From positions 62,001-126,000 of the forward strand of contig BLJB01000056.1 in NCBI GenBank assembly GCA_013423325.1: a stretch of DNA of 64,000 nt, given 5' to 3'. The stretch comes from Usnea hakonensis (taxonomy: Eukaryota; Ascomycota; Lecanoromycetes; Lecanorales; Parmeliaceae). The notes beneath the pieces are model-generated. The model was not told where the DNA came from and ran no database searches. It worked only from the letters and a program-made list of their open reading frames with translations. Shown here piece by piece: positions 12,193 to 22,653 of the stretch (position 1 is its first letter; each line of letters opens with the position of its first letter). Made by a program: the position numbers and the translations under genes.

Positions 12193-12745
12193 GCAATCAC
12201 GCCCGATGCAAAGGGCTATAAAACAGAGTTCCGAACGACTCGTGCCAGAATGGCCTGGAATAGTTGCATTCTTTCGGAAGGAAGGTGATAGAAAAGGAAA
12301 GCCGTTCAGGGTATGTATTGGTAGCGTGCAGTGGCTGTCCTTTTACGATTTACCGTGAATTCTAATTCTTGTACATCTTCTTACACACCCGATGTGCACT
12401 TTTCGGATTTTACTCTAGGTACGTTCATCAAGGCGTCCTCAGCTCAACTGTTGAGCTGAATTGCACTTGAGAACGGAAGGTAGGGGAATTTTACATCTTT
12501 TAGGAGGTTAGTAAGGTGTACCTTCGAGAGTCGCTTCTTTTCTTCCCTCGAAGTCTGTCCGTCTTTAGAGCGCAAAACATGTATCGCGTATCGCGTATCA
12601 CTGTGAGACCGAGCAATAAGGTGTTGATTTCATGCGCTGCAAGCCTGCAAAGACAATAACACTCCCATTCCAAAATTTACATGTTCTCATCTCATGTCCT
12701 GTTCTTGATACCAGAGCTGTGACAACCAAAGCGCCCGTTGTTATC
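12193..12745. other. Intergenic: PMT4 3' region and upstream region of the secreted-protein gene
   Basis: The open frame of the next gene extends upstream to 12632, but those 38 residues precede a typical signal peptide and are probably 5' UTR. Nothing else seen. Confidence 0.5.
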
Positions 12746-13762
12746 ATGGTGAACCTCGTGCTACCGCTTCTGCTCGGGTTCGCCATCTCCAGCATCAACG
12801 CAGCATCCCTCCCTAAACCTTCATTAGGTCCCTCAATTTCAAAGAACCTAACCGGTCTTTACACCTCCGTCACAAATGCGACTTCACTCGGTGACGAAAC
12901 CCCCAGCGGCATAGACCCCCTTTTCGGCGTCGAGTTTGCATCCAGCGGCATACAACTTCGTCCGATCGCATGCCTCATGAACGTTGTCAACCTCATGTCG
13001 AATCTCGCCTTGCGAGACTTCAACAGCAACACTGGACCCGTGGTTATTCGAATGCCTTCTTATTCGGACGTAAGAATCAGAAGCATCTCAGTGGATTCGA
13101 GTCCGGGGAGGACACCACTACGATATATCTTATGGGGGGCATGGTCTTATGCTCTCGAGGTGATGGCAACCCAGAAATTTGAAGCCATGCTTTTGACGCT
13201 TGGTTTCAACGAGCAAATAGTGGGATTCCTTAGTATCGAGAAGGCGGATCTACAGGTCTTAAGTCTCGGGGGGAGTGACAATGACAGTCGCGCAGAGACT
13301 CTGAAAGAGAGATCAGGGACGACCCTAGAACCTGCGAACCTTTCAGCAGATGTCACCCTTGTGTCTAACACTACCACTCCCTCCCTCCTAAACACCATCA
13401 CCACCACCCCCTCCGACAATGGTTGCACCATCCTCATCAACCCCTTCGGCTCCACCATCACCTTCGACGAACTCTTCCTCCCCATCCTCGCTTGCTTGGA
13501 CTACGTAGCCCGTTTCCCGTCCAACTCTCCCGTCGCCGACTTCACGATTCGTCCCACAAACACGGACGCGTGGATGGAGTTCCGCGCTCTTGGCTCGCGG
13601 CCGAGGACGCAAGCGCCGGTTTTTGGGTACCGGTCGATTGTGCACGCGTTGGCGCAGTTGGCGAGATTTATGGGGGAGAGGGGGCGTTTTAGTGGAGCGT
13701 CTGTCGTCGTGCAGGTTGACGGTGTTAGTATTGGGGAGGGATGGCTGCGGAAGGGGGGGTAG
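12746..13762 (+). CDS. Predicted secreted fungal protein of unknown function
   Basis: 338 residues from the Met at 12746, chosen because MVNLVLPLLLGFAISSINAA is a clear signal peptide with a likely cleavage after NAAS; no membrane helix follows. The mature protein has few Cys (around CLMNVV and DNGCTI), several N-glycosylation sequons (NLT, NAT, NTT) and a conserved-looking core (TGPVVIRMPSYSDVRI, LRYILWGAWSYALEV). I do not recognise a family. The first in-frame ATG at 12632 would bury the signal peptide, so it is less likely. The G-rich 3' end is GC-skewed but in frame. Confidence 0.7.
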   Translation: MVNLVLPLLLGFAISSINAASLPKPSLGPSISKNLTGLYTSVTNATSLGDETPSGIDPLFGVEFASSGIQLRPIACLMNVVNLMSNLALRDFNSNTGPVVIRMPSYSDVRIRSISVDSSPGRTPLRYILWGAWSYALEVMATQKFEAMLLTLGFNEQIVGFLSIEKADLQVLSLGGSDNDSRAETLKERSGTTLEPANLSADVTLVSNTTTPSLLNTITTTPSDNGCTILINPFGSTITFDELFLPILACLDYVARFPSNSPVADFTIRPTNTDAWMEFRALGSRPRTQAPVFGYRSIVHALAQLARFMGERGRFSGASVVVQVDGVSIGEGWLRKGG

Positions 13763-14156
13763 GTTGGGTGGTGGAGGGTTGGAGGGATAAGGGTTTGTAG
13801 CCTGCTGGGGGGAGAAAGGATGATGGGCTGTTCCTTGAAATCGAGTGTTGATTTGAGATCCTGCCGATGCTCCTTGACAATCGTGCTGCACTGCCGACCA
13901 GAATCTAGATACCCCAATTAGTCATGTAGGGATCCTAAGAGTCTGTCTGTCTTGTAGGTGCGAATTGAAGCAATGAGAAAGACCAGCCGCTGGCTGCAGG
14001 GCTGTTTGCTCAGGAAAAAGAGGCATATTGAGGCCAACGATGAGCCCACAAATAATCAAGTCTATGATGTTGATACATATCCCAGCTCCTATTTACAATC
14101 ACTGATCGTCGATCGCAGAGGTATTACCGCAATTCTTCAGCCCACGTCATTGACTC
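13763..14156. other. Intergenic between convergent genes
   Basis: 3' regions of the secreted-protein gene (+) and ATP synthase subunit e (-). No feature recognised. Confidence 0.5.
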
Positions 14157-14701
14157 TCATTTTGCCTCGCTCAGAGTGAGATACGCTTCCAGGTCGAATT
14201 TGGGATCGTTGGGATCAGAGATGACTGCGAAGATACCAAGGTTAGCCCAGCGATTGGATAACACTTCTCGACTAATGTTGAATCCCAATTTCGTATTTCC
14301 TATCCGCATGTAGGCCCGACACTCCAGGCACACGACATACTCTCCGCCGAGCGAGACGTTTCTGACAATTGTATGCTTTCAAACCACCATTCGAGCTAAG
14401 AGATGACAATCTCACCAGCACCTTCCTTAACATCCTTCGGCATCGTCTTCTTCACCCACTCCGCCTTTGCTTTTGCTATTAAGCTCGCCTGATTTTCAAA
14501 TTCCCTGTCGACATGTGCCGTTTTTGTTTTGGCCGTTAGAGAGGCTTGGTGATAGAAGCCGTAACCGACACCAAAGAAGAGGGCGGCGTAACGGAGGACC
14601 TGCGCGTGCGTTGTGAGCGAGCGATTCGAGTCAAGGGAAGGAAGGAAGGAAGGGGATGAGGAGGATTGGGTTTTGCGCACGTTTACGCCAGAGGAAGCCA
14701 T
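14157..14701 (-). CDS. TIM11: Mitochondrial F1Fo ATP synthase subunit e (dimerisation subunit)
   Basis: Small inner-membrane subunit that helps dimerise ATP synthase and shape cristae. Three exons, 14681-14701, 14416-14599 and 14157-14224, give 90 aa. Exon 1 encodes only MASSGVN. Exon 2 carries the membrane helix with the GxxxG dimer motif (LFFGVGYGFYHQ) and a Lys-rich helix (KAKAEWVKKTMP). Exon 3 restores the family ending ISDPNDPKFDLEAYL. Without splicing, the frame from exon 2 runs into EIVIS and stops, so an ORF-only view truncates it. The first donor is GTGCGC, which is unusual, but the join (N|VLRYAALF) matches the family. Intron 2 is donor GTGAGA, 191 nt, acceptor TTCGCAG. Confidence 0.88.
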
Positions 14702-15147
14702 CCGCAGGGTGATGGTGGACAAGCAGAGGTCGGTGTGTGTGACGGAAGGGTCAATCGCAGTAGTCGGATGGTAAAGAACGTAGATGGGCTAGCATGCGGC
14801 TGCCGGGGGATTGAATGGTGCGATTGTGGAAGCTCTTGTGCTCAAAAACGGAGGATTGAGGTCGAGGATAAAAATTTTATGAAATGAAGCTGCACATTTT
14901 ATGCATGCACAAATTTTGGTATTCACTTGGCGTGTTTACTCAAACAATTTAATTTCACAGAGCCAAATCAATGGTTGCGGTGCAATATCGTTCAAAAAAC
15001 TAGAGGGAGACGATTCATGAAGTTTGGAGGGCCCACAGAACCTCTGCTTCATTCATCATTCTCTACATACGCGCCATACCTCGCTAGTCGTCTTTGGGTC
15101 TGAAAATCGTACGGCTCGACCTATAATATCGAGGCGAGCTCGTAGTG
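14702..15147. other. Divergent promoter region
   Basis: Shared upstream region of ATP synthase subunit e (-) and dynein intermediate chain (+). No coding support. Confidence 0.5.
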
Positions 15148-17357
15148 ATGCAACGAAAAGAGGAGATTCTCGCCAAAAAGGCCAAACTTGCAGAAATCAG
15201 ACGGCAGCGGGAAGAACGAGAGCAGCGGCAAAAGGACTTCGGTACGCGAGATTCCATCGCAGGAGAGTCGTCTGAGGTACATTGTTCGTGCTACAGTCAA
15301 TATATCGGGCTTTGCTCACACACTAAAGGCCAAGGTCTCCACTCCCACTCGATTGACCGATAGAAAGGAGCTCGACAGCCTCATTGACAGCCTCGTTGGG
15401 GACAAGTCTAAAGACACAAGTGCAGGGTCGTCCACATCAGCAGGGAGGAAAAGCCGTCCGAGCTCCGCTTTCGGCACTGCGAACGTTGGTGCCGAGTCTC
15501 ATGACGACAAATCAAGTCAACAGCGTCCTTCAACCCCATATGTCTCCGCGGGAACCCAAACACAATCCACCGCTCCCGTCGAAGCCACCCACGAGCAACC
15601 GCCTACCGCTACATCTGTAAGCGAGGTTCTGACCTACAGCAAAGGTGTTCAGACGTCCTATCCATGGTCTCCACAGCCGCAACGCAGATTATCGGGTGGC
15701 TTCTCGGATTCAGATGAAGATGGACCACTTTCGGCACCACGTTCGCCAACGAAGCGGCGAAGCAGAAGAAAGCGCGAAAGGGAGGAAGAGCTGCGACAAA
15801 ATCTACGCCTAGAGATTGAAGAGGAATTGAAAACTGTCCAGGGTCTTAGCTTGGATGTCCCTACTCCCACCGGGCCTTCAAATTTCCCCGCGAGGGGTCT
15901 AACTGAGGAGGAGGTCAATGCTGTGACTTCATCGGAAGACTTTCTAGATTTTGTCGAAAGATCGAGTAAGGTCATAGAAAAGGCTCTGGACGAAGACTAC
16001 GACCTGCTAGCCGACTACACTCTGGACGGGGCGGAGCTGGAATCAGATGAAGATGAGGGCTACGGAAGCTCGCGAGGCAAAAAGGGCAGAAGAGTACGAC
16101 AGGTAGCCCAATTCTACGACGAGCGGTGGTGCAGAAAGCGGATGATCAGTGATCTGCATTTCTCCCCAAAAGTAAGACTCTCAGGCAGCTGAAGAACCGA
16201 TCTGACATGACTAGTTTCCTGAGCTACTCCTGGCTTCGTATACCAAGAATCCATCGGCCCCTCAAGATCCTTCAGGCCTGATCCAGATATGGAACATGCA
16301 CCTCCATTCACGCCCTGAATATACCTTCCATAGCACATCCGACATACTGACTGCCAAATTCTCACCATTCCATCCATCTCTTATAATCGGCGGTTCATAT
16401 AGTGGGCAAGTCATTCTATGGGATACACGCTCCAGAACACCTCTGCCAGTCCAGAAGACGCCTCTGACTGGGGCTTCGACTGGAGGCCACACCCACCCTG
16501 TGTATTCGATATCTCTCGTCGGCACCCAAAATGCTAACAACATCATTTCATGCTCTACAGATGGAGTTGTCTGCGGTTGGACGGTCGACATGCTGAGCTT
16601 ACCCCAAGAGTACCTAGAGCTAATGACTCCACCTCCAAGCAAGACAGAAGACCTTAGTCCAACTTGCATGTCATTCCCCATCTCTGATCCAACCTCCTTC
16701 CTCGTTGGCACAGAAGAAGGCACCATTTATCCGTGCCATCGCTACGAACGTGCAGGAGCCAAGGCTGGCGTTGACACGCGACTTCGCTACAAGGGCCACA
16801 CTGCACCAGTCATGAGTGTGGACTTTCACCCAGCCCGCGGACCCGTAGACTTGGGAGACTTGGTCTTATCTAGCTCCCTCGACTGGACTGTCAAGCTATG
16901 GAAGACTCGCGCTCCCTCTTCGACTTCCATGGCCCCATCGAGTTCTTCATCAATCTTGAGCCCAGCGGCCAGAGACGAGCATGCTGTTGGACCGCTCCTT
17001 GAATTTTCACGTGAAGACATAGTGTATGACGCCCGCTGGTCGCCGCATAAACCCGGGGTCTTCTCATCCGTGGACGGAGCGGGAAATGTAGAAATTTGGG
17101 ATCTAACGGATGACACTGAGGTTCCTGCCGCTCGAGCAACGCCGGAAATGGACCGCAGCATTCAAGGAGGCTACGCCGCCAAGAGTCTGGAGAAAGTCTG
17201 CTGGGAGGAGAAAGAGGGGAAAAGGCTGGGTGTTGGAGGCGCGGCAGGTGTGGTGACTGTATTCGAAGTTGGGGCAGACTTGGCTGGGGAGAGTGTGAGG
17301 AATGAGGAGTGGACAAAGATGAAGAGGCTGATAGGGCGGGTGGAGGCTGGAAGATGA
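15148..17357 (+). CDS. nudI: Cytoplasmic dynein intermediate chain (WD40)
   Basis: Scaffold subunit of the minus-end microtubule motor; in filamentous fungi it is needed for nuclear and vesicle transport. Exons 15148-15276, 15329-16171 and 16215-17357 join in phase 0 to 704 aa. The N-terminal helix is Lys/Arg/Glu-rich (RKEEILAKKAKLAEIRRQRE), the dynactin p150-binding segment in this family. Then comes a Ser-rich linker with LTYSKGVQTSYPW, a segment that resembles the light-chain-binding region, and a charged helix (KREREEELRQNLRLEIEEEL). The C-terminal half is a WD40 propeller (FPELLLASYTKNPSAP, GGSYSGQVILWDT, SSSLDWTVKLW, WSPHKPGVFSSVDG). Introns are 52 and 43 nt; the second is short but has a CTGAC branch site and gives the exact family sequence across the join. 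Confidence 0.95.
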
Positions 17358-18033
17358 GTGAGCGTAGTGCTCTTTGCTTTTTCATGTTGCCGAATACCCA
17401 TTTGCAAGCAATCAGCTACTTCTCGCATTGTCTTGAAGCCTTTACCGTCTCGAAGTCTTTTCAACGATCGAGCATTTGGACAGGTACGGTAATCCCAAAC
17501 GCTACCTCCTCGATGGGTTTTAGCAGATCTTCTATGTCGTCTGCCACTTTTGCTGCTGTCACGTTTTTGAAAATCTCGTTCCTCCCTTTTGCTCACAATT
17601 TCACGTCTCCTTTGTCCTTGTGTTTGACCATGTGTCTGTCACTGTTCCGCTTGCGGCTACATCAATAGTCTCGTTGGCGCGCGGGGGGGGAAGGATGAGA
17701 ATAAGGGGATCGAAGACAAACATATCGATGTGACATGCACCAATCCAAGGTCAATTCCCAGAAAGCTTTTGAACGCTCGAGGTCGCCTGTCGCCGTCCAC
17801 CACTAGCGGTGATTCTGCAGTGTCTCCAGCTCCATTGAGGTAGATTTCTACCTCGCGAAAGCCCGTTGGAATTTTCATTGACGTGGTTCATACCATTTCT
17901 CCTACTATTCTATTCGACCTGAAAACGGTCGTCCGATTCTAAGCGACAAGACACCCCTTTCGTACATCCATCTCACCAGACTCGCCTTCCTCCTCACATA
18001 AATCTTCAGCAGCAGCCGAAGATCTCTGCAACA

Positions 18034-18660
18034 GTGCCACATACGCTCAACCCAATTACTCCGACTGCATCACCCTTCTACCCAGGACTCCGAAATTTCG
18101 CAGTGCAGGCAGGCATCTTCAACCTCGTTGCCCACGAGCATGGCTTCTTTCTGCCCTCCTTCGTGGCCCCGTGGCCAATTGACCATCAACCAATGGCGGG
18201 AAGCACAGGATTGAATTATCCGAAATACATAGCACAACAGTACGCTGAACATTACCACTCCAAACTCCAAGAGGTTGAGATGGATGACATCCAACCGCCT
18301 TATCGTTCCATGTGGGGATTTCAAAATCGCCCTACTGCCCCCACGGGCGCCTTCACCCACCCCCAACAGCGGAACCTGAGAGCCGAGTGCGATAAGCATG
18401 CAAGGCCTGCTGGGTTTTCGCCCGCTGAATATGATCAAACACATTTATATACCGGCAGCGCGGGAGAAGCGAGCAGTCACTGCAAGCTCAACATCGTCAT
18501 CTATTTACGCGCTGACCTTGCTTTTCGATGGCGCGATAAGGACGATTGGACCCGGAGGGTTGGGCTGGGTTGGGTTGGTGTTTGTTTGAACGGGAGAGTG
18601 GTTGAGTGGAGCGCTAGTGGAGTGGGCGGGTTGGAGATCTTAGCTGGTGTTGGGGTGTGA
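18034..18660 (+). other. Doubtful open frame, about 208 codons
   Basis: Open frame beginning with GTG; the first ATG in frame is near 18192 (MAGSTGLNYPK). The part up to about residue 140 has balanced composition (FYPGLRNFAVQAGIFNL, YAEHYHSKLQEVEMDD); the end is Gly/Val/Trp-rich and looks like read-through. No motif or family recognised. It could be an internal exon or chance. Confidence 0.25.
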
Positions 18661-19149
18661 TTGAGGGGTCGGTTCTGTAAGATGGGAGGGAGTTGGTGAC
18701 TCGGGTGGATGGATGAGGGGAGGGGAGGGGGTTTGGGGTTTGCAGCGAGGATCGAAAAAAGGCGCGAGTGGTCTGTCTGGGTTGTCGGAGATGACTGCTC
18801 TTGGGCCTGCTGCTCTTGTGATGAAGGATGTTAGGCACGAATGGGCCATATCCATCCGAGCGGACCGATTCTCAAAAAAGAAAAAGCCAACGACTCACTC
18901 TGAATTCCCCGCCTCCGACAACAGCTTGCATGATTGGACCTTAGACGAACGGCAATTGCAGGTAGAGTACGAGGACAACTCGGGAGAAAAAGCATCCCCC
19001 CCCCCTTCTCGCTCGCCTTCCCCACTTTCTTTCACTACTATAGTATTATCACAAGCCGTGCTCTAGAAACCCCCCCCTCCCCCACTGCATCGACCACTCG
19101 CCACAGCAGGTACGAGTACGTATCCAAACGAATTAATTATTAACCGACT

Positions 19150-19202
19150 CCCCCCCCCCCCCCCCCCCCAAAAAANNACCCCCCCCCCCCCCCCCCCCCC
19201 CC
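19150..19202. repeat. Poly-C tract interrupted by A-run and NN (assembly gap)
   Basis: About 20 C, six A, NN at 19176-19177, one A, then about 24 C. The Ns and homopolymers indicate unresolved sequence; the true length is unknown. Flanks are GA-rich and low complexity. Confidence 0.85.
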
Positions 19203-19977
19203 AAACAAATTCCTACCCTTAACACCACAACCAATCACAGCGATGTGGAAGCAGAGATGTATAGAACCTGGTTTTTGAGGTTTGGTTTGTTTTTTTATAA
19301 AGTTGGGGTTTCTGTGACGGGCTTTGATAGGGTAGGATGGGGGGATGAGGAGGGGAAGGGGAGGATAGGAAGATGAGGATGGGAGGGAAGGGGGGGAGAG
19401 GATGGTAGGGAGAGGATGGGGGTGGGTGTGGGAGGGAGAAAGGATGGGAGGGAAGTGGCGAGGGATGGAGGGAGGGAGAAAGGAAGGGAAGGGAAGGGGC
19501 ACGGAGGAGCGCACCACACAATTTTTTTCAAAAAAAAAAAAAAAAAAATTAAGAAATACAATTAATTAATCAGAAGGAGCAGAGCATATAGACCGACCAC
19601 ACACAATATCCAAAAAAACCCACCTACTTCGCTCGCCATAGAAACCGAATTGCTTTTTTTTCCACTCAATGTTACTACGATTACCCCCTCTCCCCTAAAA
19701 AACCCTCCCCCTCTCACCCACCACTAAAAAAACGGAGATATTTTTATCTGATGCAGATCAAGGGCATAAAAGTGTGCTGTGGACATGGTATGCGTTCCGT
19801 TCCGTTGCTAGTGTCGTTGCTAGGAATGGAGAATGGTTGAGATGGGGATGGGAGGGTGGGCATGTTCTTCCACGATTCTCAAAGAAGGTTGGAAAGTCTT
19901 TGTTGTGTATTGATGATTATAGTTTCAGGTCCGCTCACGGCTTGAGCGAGGGTATCATACAATTCCGGCCCGGTATA

Positions 19978-21723
19978 TCACACAGCTCCACCATCATCGC
20001 AACCCCAGAGCTTCACAGTCCTGTCGTGGCCGCTACTTGCAATCCACCGGCCCGAGCGGGACACATCACAAGAAAGAACGTTGCCCGAATGTCCGCTCAA
20101 GGTCTTTGCAAGCGCCCAGTCATCCGCGGAGAAGATGTTGACGTTCTTATCGAAGCCGCTCGACACGAAAAACGTGCCAGACTTTTTCGGCTGAGTGTCG
20201 CCCTTGTCATCTTTATTTGGTGCGAACGTACAGTCTTCGCCCTTGAACCACCGGAGATCTGAGACGTTTCCTTTGTGGGCGCCTACTTGGCCATTTTGCC
20301 GCACCATACGTACATCCCAGCACTTGACCCATCCGTCCGCTGACCCAGAGAGGACTCTGTGACCGTCGTAGCTCCAGTCTAGAGCGTAAATGTCCTTGAT
20401 GTGGCCGTCTAAGATCATGACGGTCCTCCCGGTGCGCAAGTCCCATACCCTGCCGATACTGTCCAGTCCAGCGCTGGCGAGCAGACTTCCGTCGGTATTG
20501 AAGCTCAAGGCGTATACTTCACGAGAATGACCTTCCTGTAGTAGTAGTTCTGTTGTTGTAGCAATATCCCATAGTCGCCATGTGGTATCATAAGAGGCCG
20601 ACGCGAGAAATTGACCGGATGGGTGGAACTCAACTCGACAGACTCGAGCGGTGTGACCTGATAGAGTAGAGATAGGAGTGTCTTGTTTGAGATTCCAAAG
20701 ATGGATGTTGCCTTCTCCGCCGCTGCTGGCCAGGTTGACTGCTTCTTCTGATACAGTGCTTCCTGGCAGTGTGCTGTCCGGATACCAACTGATTCCTCCC
20801 ACTCGATCCGTATGTCCTCTCAAAGTCTTCTTCTCGTCTAAATTAGGCACATCAAGAAGCTTTATACCGCCTGACCAGTTTCCGGCAGCAAGCAACTCTC
20901 CATTGGGCGAGAAGCGACACATGCTCACAGGGCGATCACCGGCGATCTGGGTACCGAAAAGCTCGAATTTTGCGAGCCGCTCCTTGATGGCTTTCCGGTG
21001 CTTTGTGTGCGTACGTAGAGGGATTGCTGATTCCAGCTTCTGACATGCAACCCTGTCCCTTGCCCTTGGTAGCGAGTATCTTGCTATGGCTTTTCGAGCT
21101 TCCAGCAGCTCCGGCATTCCCTCGGTGTAGAACTCTTCATCTTGCTCTGCTTGAGCACCGTCCGGTGACTCGTCCTGCATTTGTGTGTCGCCCTCGCCAT
21201 CCTCTTCACCATCAAGCTCGGCCTGAGTTGTCAGAAGCTCCCTCAATCTATCTCTTCTGTCTCCAGGTCCTTCTCCAAAGAGGGTTATGGGCTCGCCCAT
21301 TTCACGAAGACGGGATCGAACCCGGCCATCGTCCGTCGGCACGGCTATGGCTGCTGCTCGGCGTCGTCGGGAGAACTGAGAGAGAATGGCAGATGCCTTT
21401 TCTGGTGCGATACCAGCAGCTGCAGTGGGAAGGTAGTGGTCCCGATCGAGTGCTGGCGATTTGTGAGCATTTGCCTCATTCGCGAGTCGAAGATGTCCAT
21501 ACGTATATTGGCGAGGTCCACCCCCATCTCTGTATCCTATCACCCCGTGACACTCCATCAGCCCGAATCCTAGTGATGTTCCCACGCGAATGCCTTCAGA
21601 CTGAGACCGGCGGCACTCTGGAGTAATGGCATGAACATTTCCGACACGACGAGAAGGGCACGGACGCTTGCTTACCTCGGGAGCATCTTCCTCCACATAT
21701 GCTTGCCTCGCCGGGTGCATCAT
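19978..21723 (-). CDS. PRP4: U4/U6 snRNP protein Prp4 (WD40 splicing factor)
   Basis: Component of the U4/U6.U5 tri-snRNP that holds U4/U6 with Prp3 in the nucleus. The open frame is 581 codons. The SFM (splicing factor motif) is at about residues 127-165 (VRSRLREMGEPITLFGEGPG). It is followed by an acidic linker, a helical Arg/Lys segment and seven WD40 repeats in the C-terminal 300 residues (LASSGGEGNIHLWNL, LASASYDTTWRLWDI, VLSGSADGWVKCWDV, IASSGHDRTVKLWG). Residues 17-83 look unlike the family. A GTAAGC donor at 21675 and an AG at 21475-21476 would remove 201 nt in phase 0, joining MMHPARQAYVEEDAPE to ANAHKSPALD. I therefore favour exons 21676-21723 and 19978-21474, giving 514 aa. Confidence 0.93.
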   Translation of the reverse strand: MMHPARQAYVEEDAPEVSKRPCPSRRVGNVHAITPECRRSQSEGIRVGTSLGFGLMECHGVIGYRDGGGPRQYTYGHLRLANEANAHKSPALDRDHYLPTAAAGIAPEKASAILSQFSRRRRAAAIAVPTDDGRVRSRLREMGEPITLFGEGPGDRRDRLRELLTTQAELDGEEDGEGDTQMQDESPDGAQAEQDEEFYTEGMPELLEARKAIARYSLPRARDRVACQKLESAIPLRTHTKHRKAIKERLAKFELFGTQIAGDRPVSMCRFSPNGELLAAGNWSGGIKLLDVPNLDEKKTLRGHTDRVGGISWYPDSTLPGSTVSEEAVNLASSGGEGNIHLWNLKQDTPISTLSGHTARVCRVEFHPSGQFLASASYDTTWRLWDIATTTELLLQEGHSREVYALSFNTDGSLLASAGLDSIGRVWDLRTGRTVMILDGHIKDIYALDWSYDGHRVLSGSADGWVKCWDVRMVRQNGQVGAHKGNVSDLRWFKGEDCTFAPNKDDKGDTQPKKSGTFFVSSGFDKNVNIFSADDWALAKTLSGHSGNVLSCDVSRSGRWIASSGHDRTVKLWGCDDGGAV

Positions 21724-22653
21724 GATGGCGATATTGATAAATTATCAGACAAGCAGTCGCAAGGACAGGATCAGTCGATAATGAGCAGCTTTGTGCTTCA
21801 ACTACTGTAAACGAGTTCAATGCGGGTATAAGACGCTAATAATAATAAGTATAAGTGCGGTGACGGCGCCATAAGGCTTGGTATGAGGGATCGACTCTGG
21901 CATGTCAAAGGCTTGGCAGGGGCAGGGGTATGGGCAGGGGTACCTAAGCTTAGGGACTAATTATAACATAGGGAGAGCCCCTTATCTTCCAACAAGGCCA
22001 CCACGTCGACTGCATTTTTGGCCATTGCTGTATCACAACATTTTCATTATCGCTTACTGCATGGAAACCTCTTGGTACCCTGCAGTAATTCTCTTCCATT
22101 TCTCCCGACGGATCACGTACCTAAGGTACTTCAATGTTCCCAGGCGACCTTCATGACCATGTTCGTATTCCTCTACGACTCTGATACTCTGCATCAGCTT
22201 ATCAAAGAGAAGCCCACGGATGATTGTGCCTGTTGGTCATAGATTCCTCTAATTTCATGTGTGTGCATAATCTTGCATATTCGTGAATCGCCGATCGCTT
22301 CATCCACCAGAATTCCAAGCGGCCTTGCTCGGAATTCTTAGCATCTGGCTATCAACCTCCAAGTTGGGTGGATAAGCCTGCGTGGACGTAGCTTGAAAAA
22401 GCGATTATGTGCATCAATGTTCCCATAGCACTTTGCATATCTGCTTTCCTAATGTCGTAGCTTCTACCAGTACAGCAAAGACTATGGCTACTGCGCAGTA
22501 CCTCGAGGAAGCCATCTGGATCAACTATCTAGGCCGCCCATATCCAGCTGCGTTGCCATCAGGTGTCGCTTGCCCTAGACATGGAGCCCTCTTCCCTTTC
22601 ATAAAACTTGCCTATGATCTCTGTTCTTCGTATAGCAATCCACATTACCAACC
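21724..22653. other. Divergent intergenic region
   Basis: Upstream sequences of PRP4 (-) and the glycosyltransferase (+). A 90-codon plus-strand frame at 22409-22681 overlaps the next start and has no family features. No gene called. Confidence 0.45.

Larger units (their letters stand above)
17358..19977. other. Long intergenic/low-complexity stretch
   Basis: No confident gene. A plus-strand frame of about 200 codons ends at 18660 and is partly protein-like, but lacks an ATG near its start (the first codon at 18034 is GTG). Minus-strand frames around 17478-17580 and 17657-17878 also read like short exons, but I could not join them to a start. From 19000 onward the DNA is homopolymeric and GA/CT-rich. 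Confidence 0.4.

Noticed and set aside
19140..19561. Minus-strand Pro/Ser-rich frames of 88-125 codons
   Set aside because: Products of GA/CT low-complexity DNA and the gapped poly-C tract.
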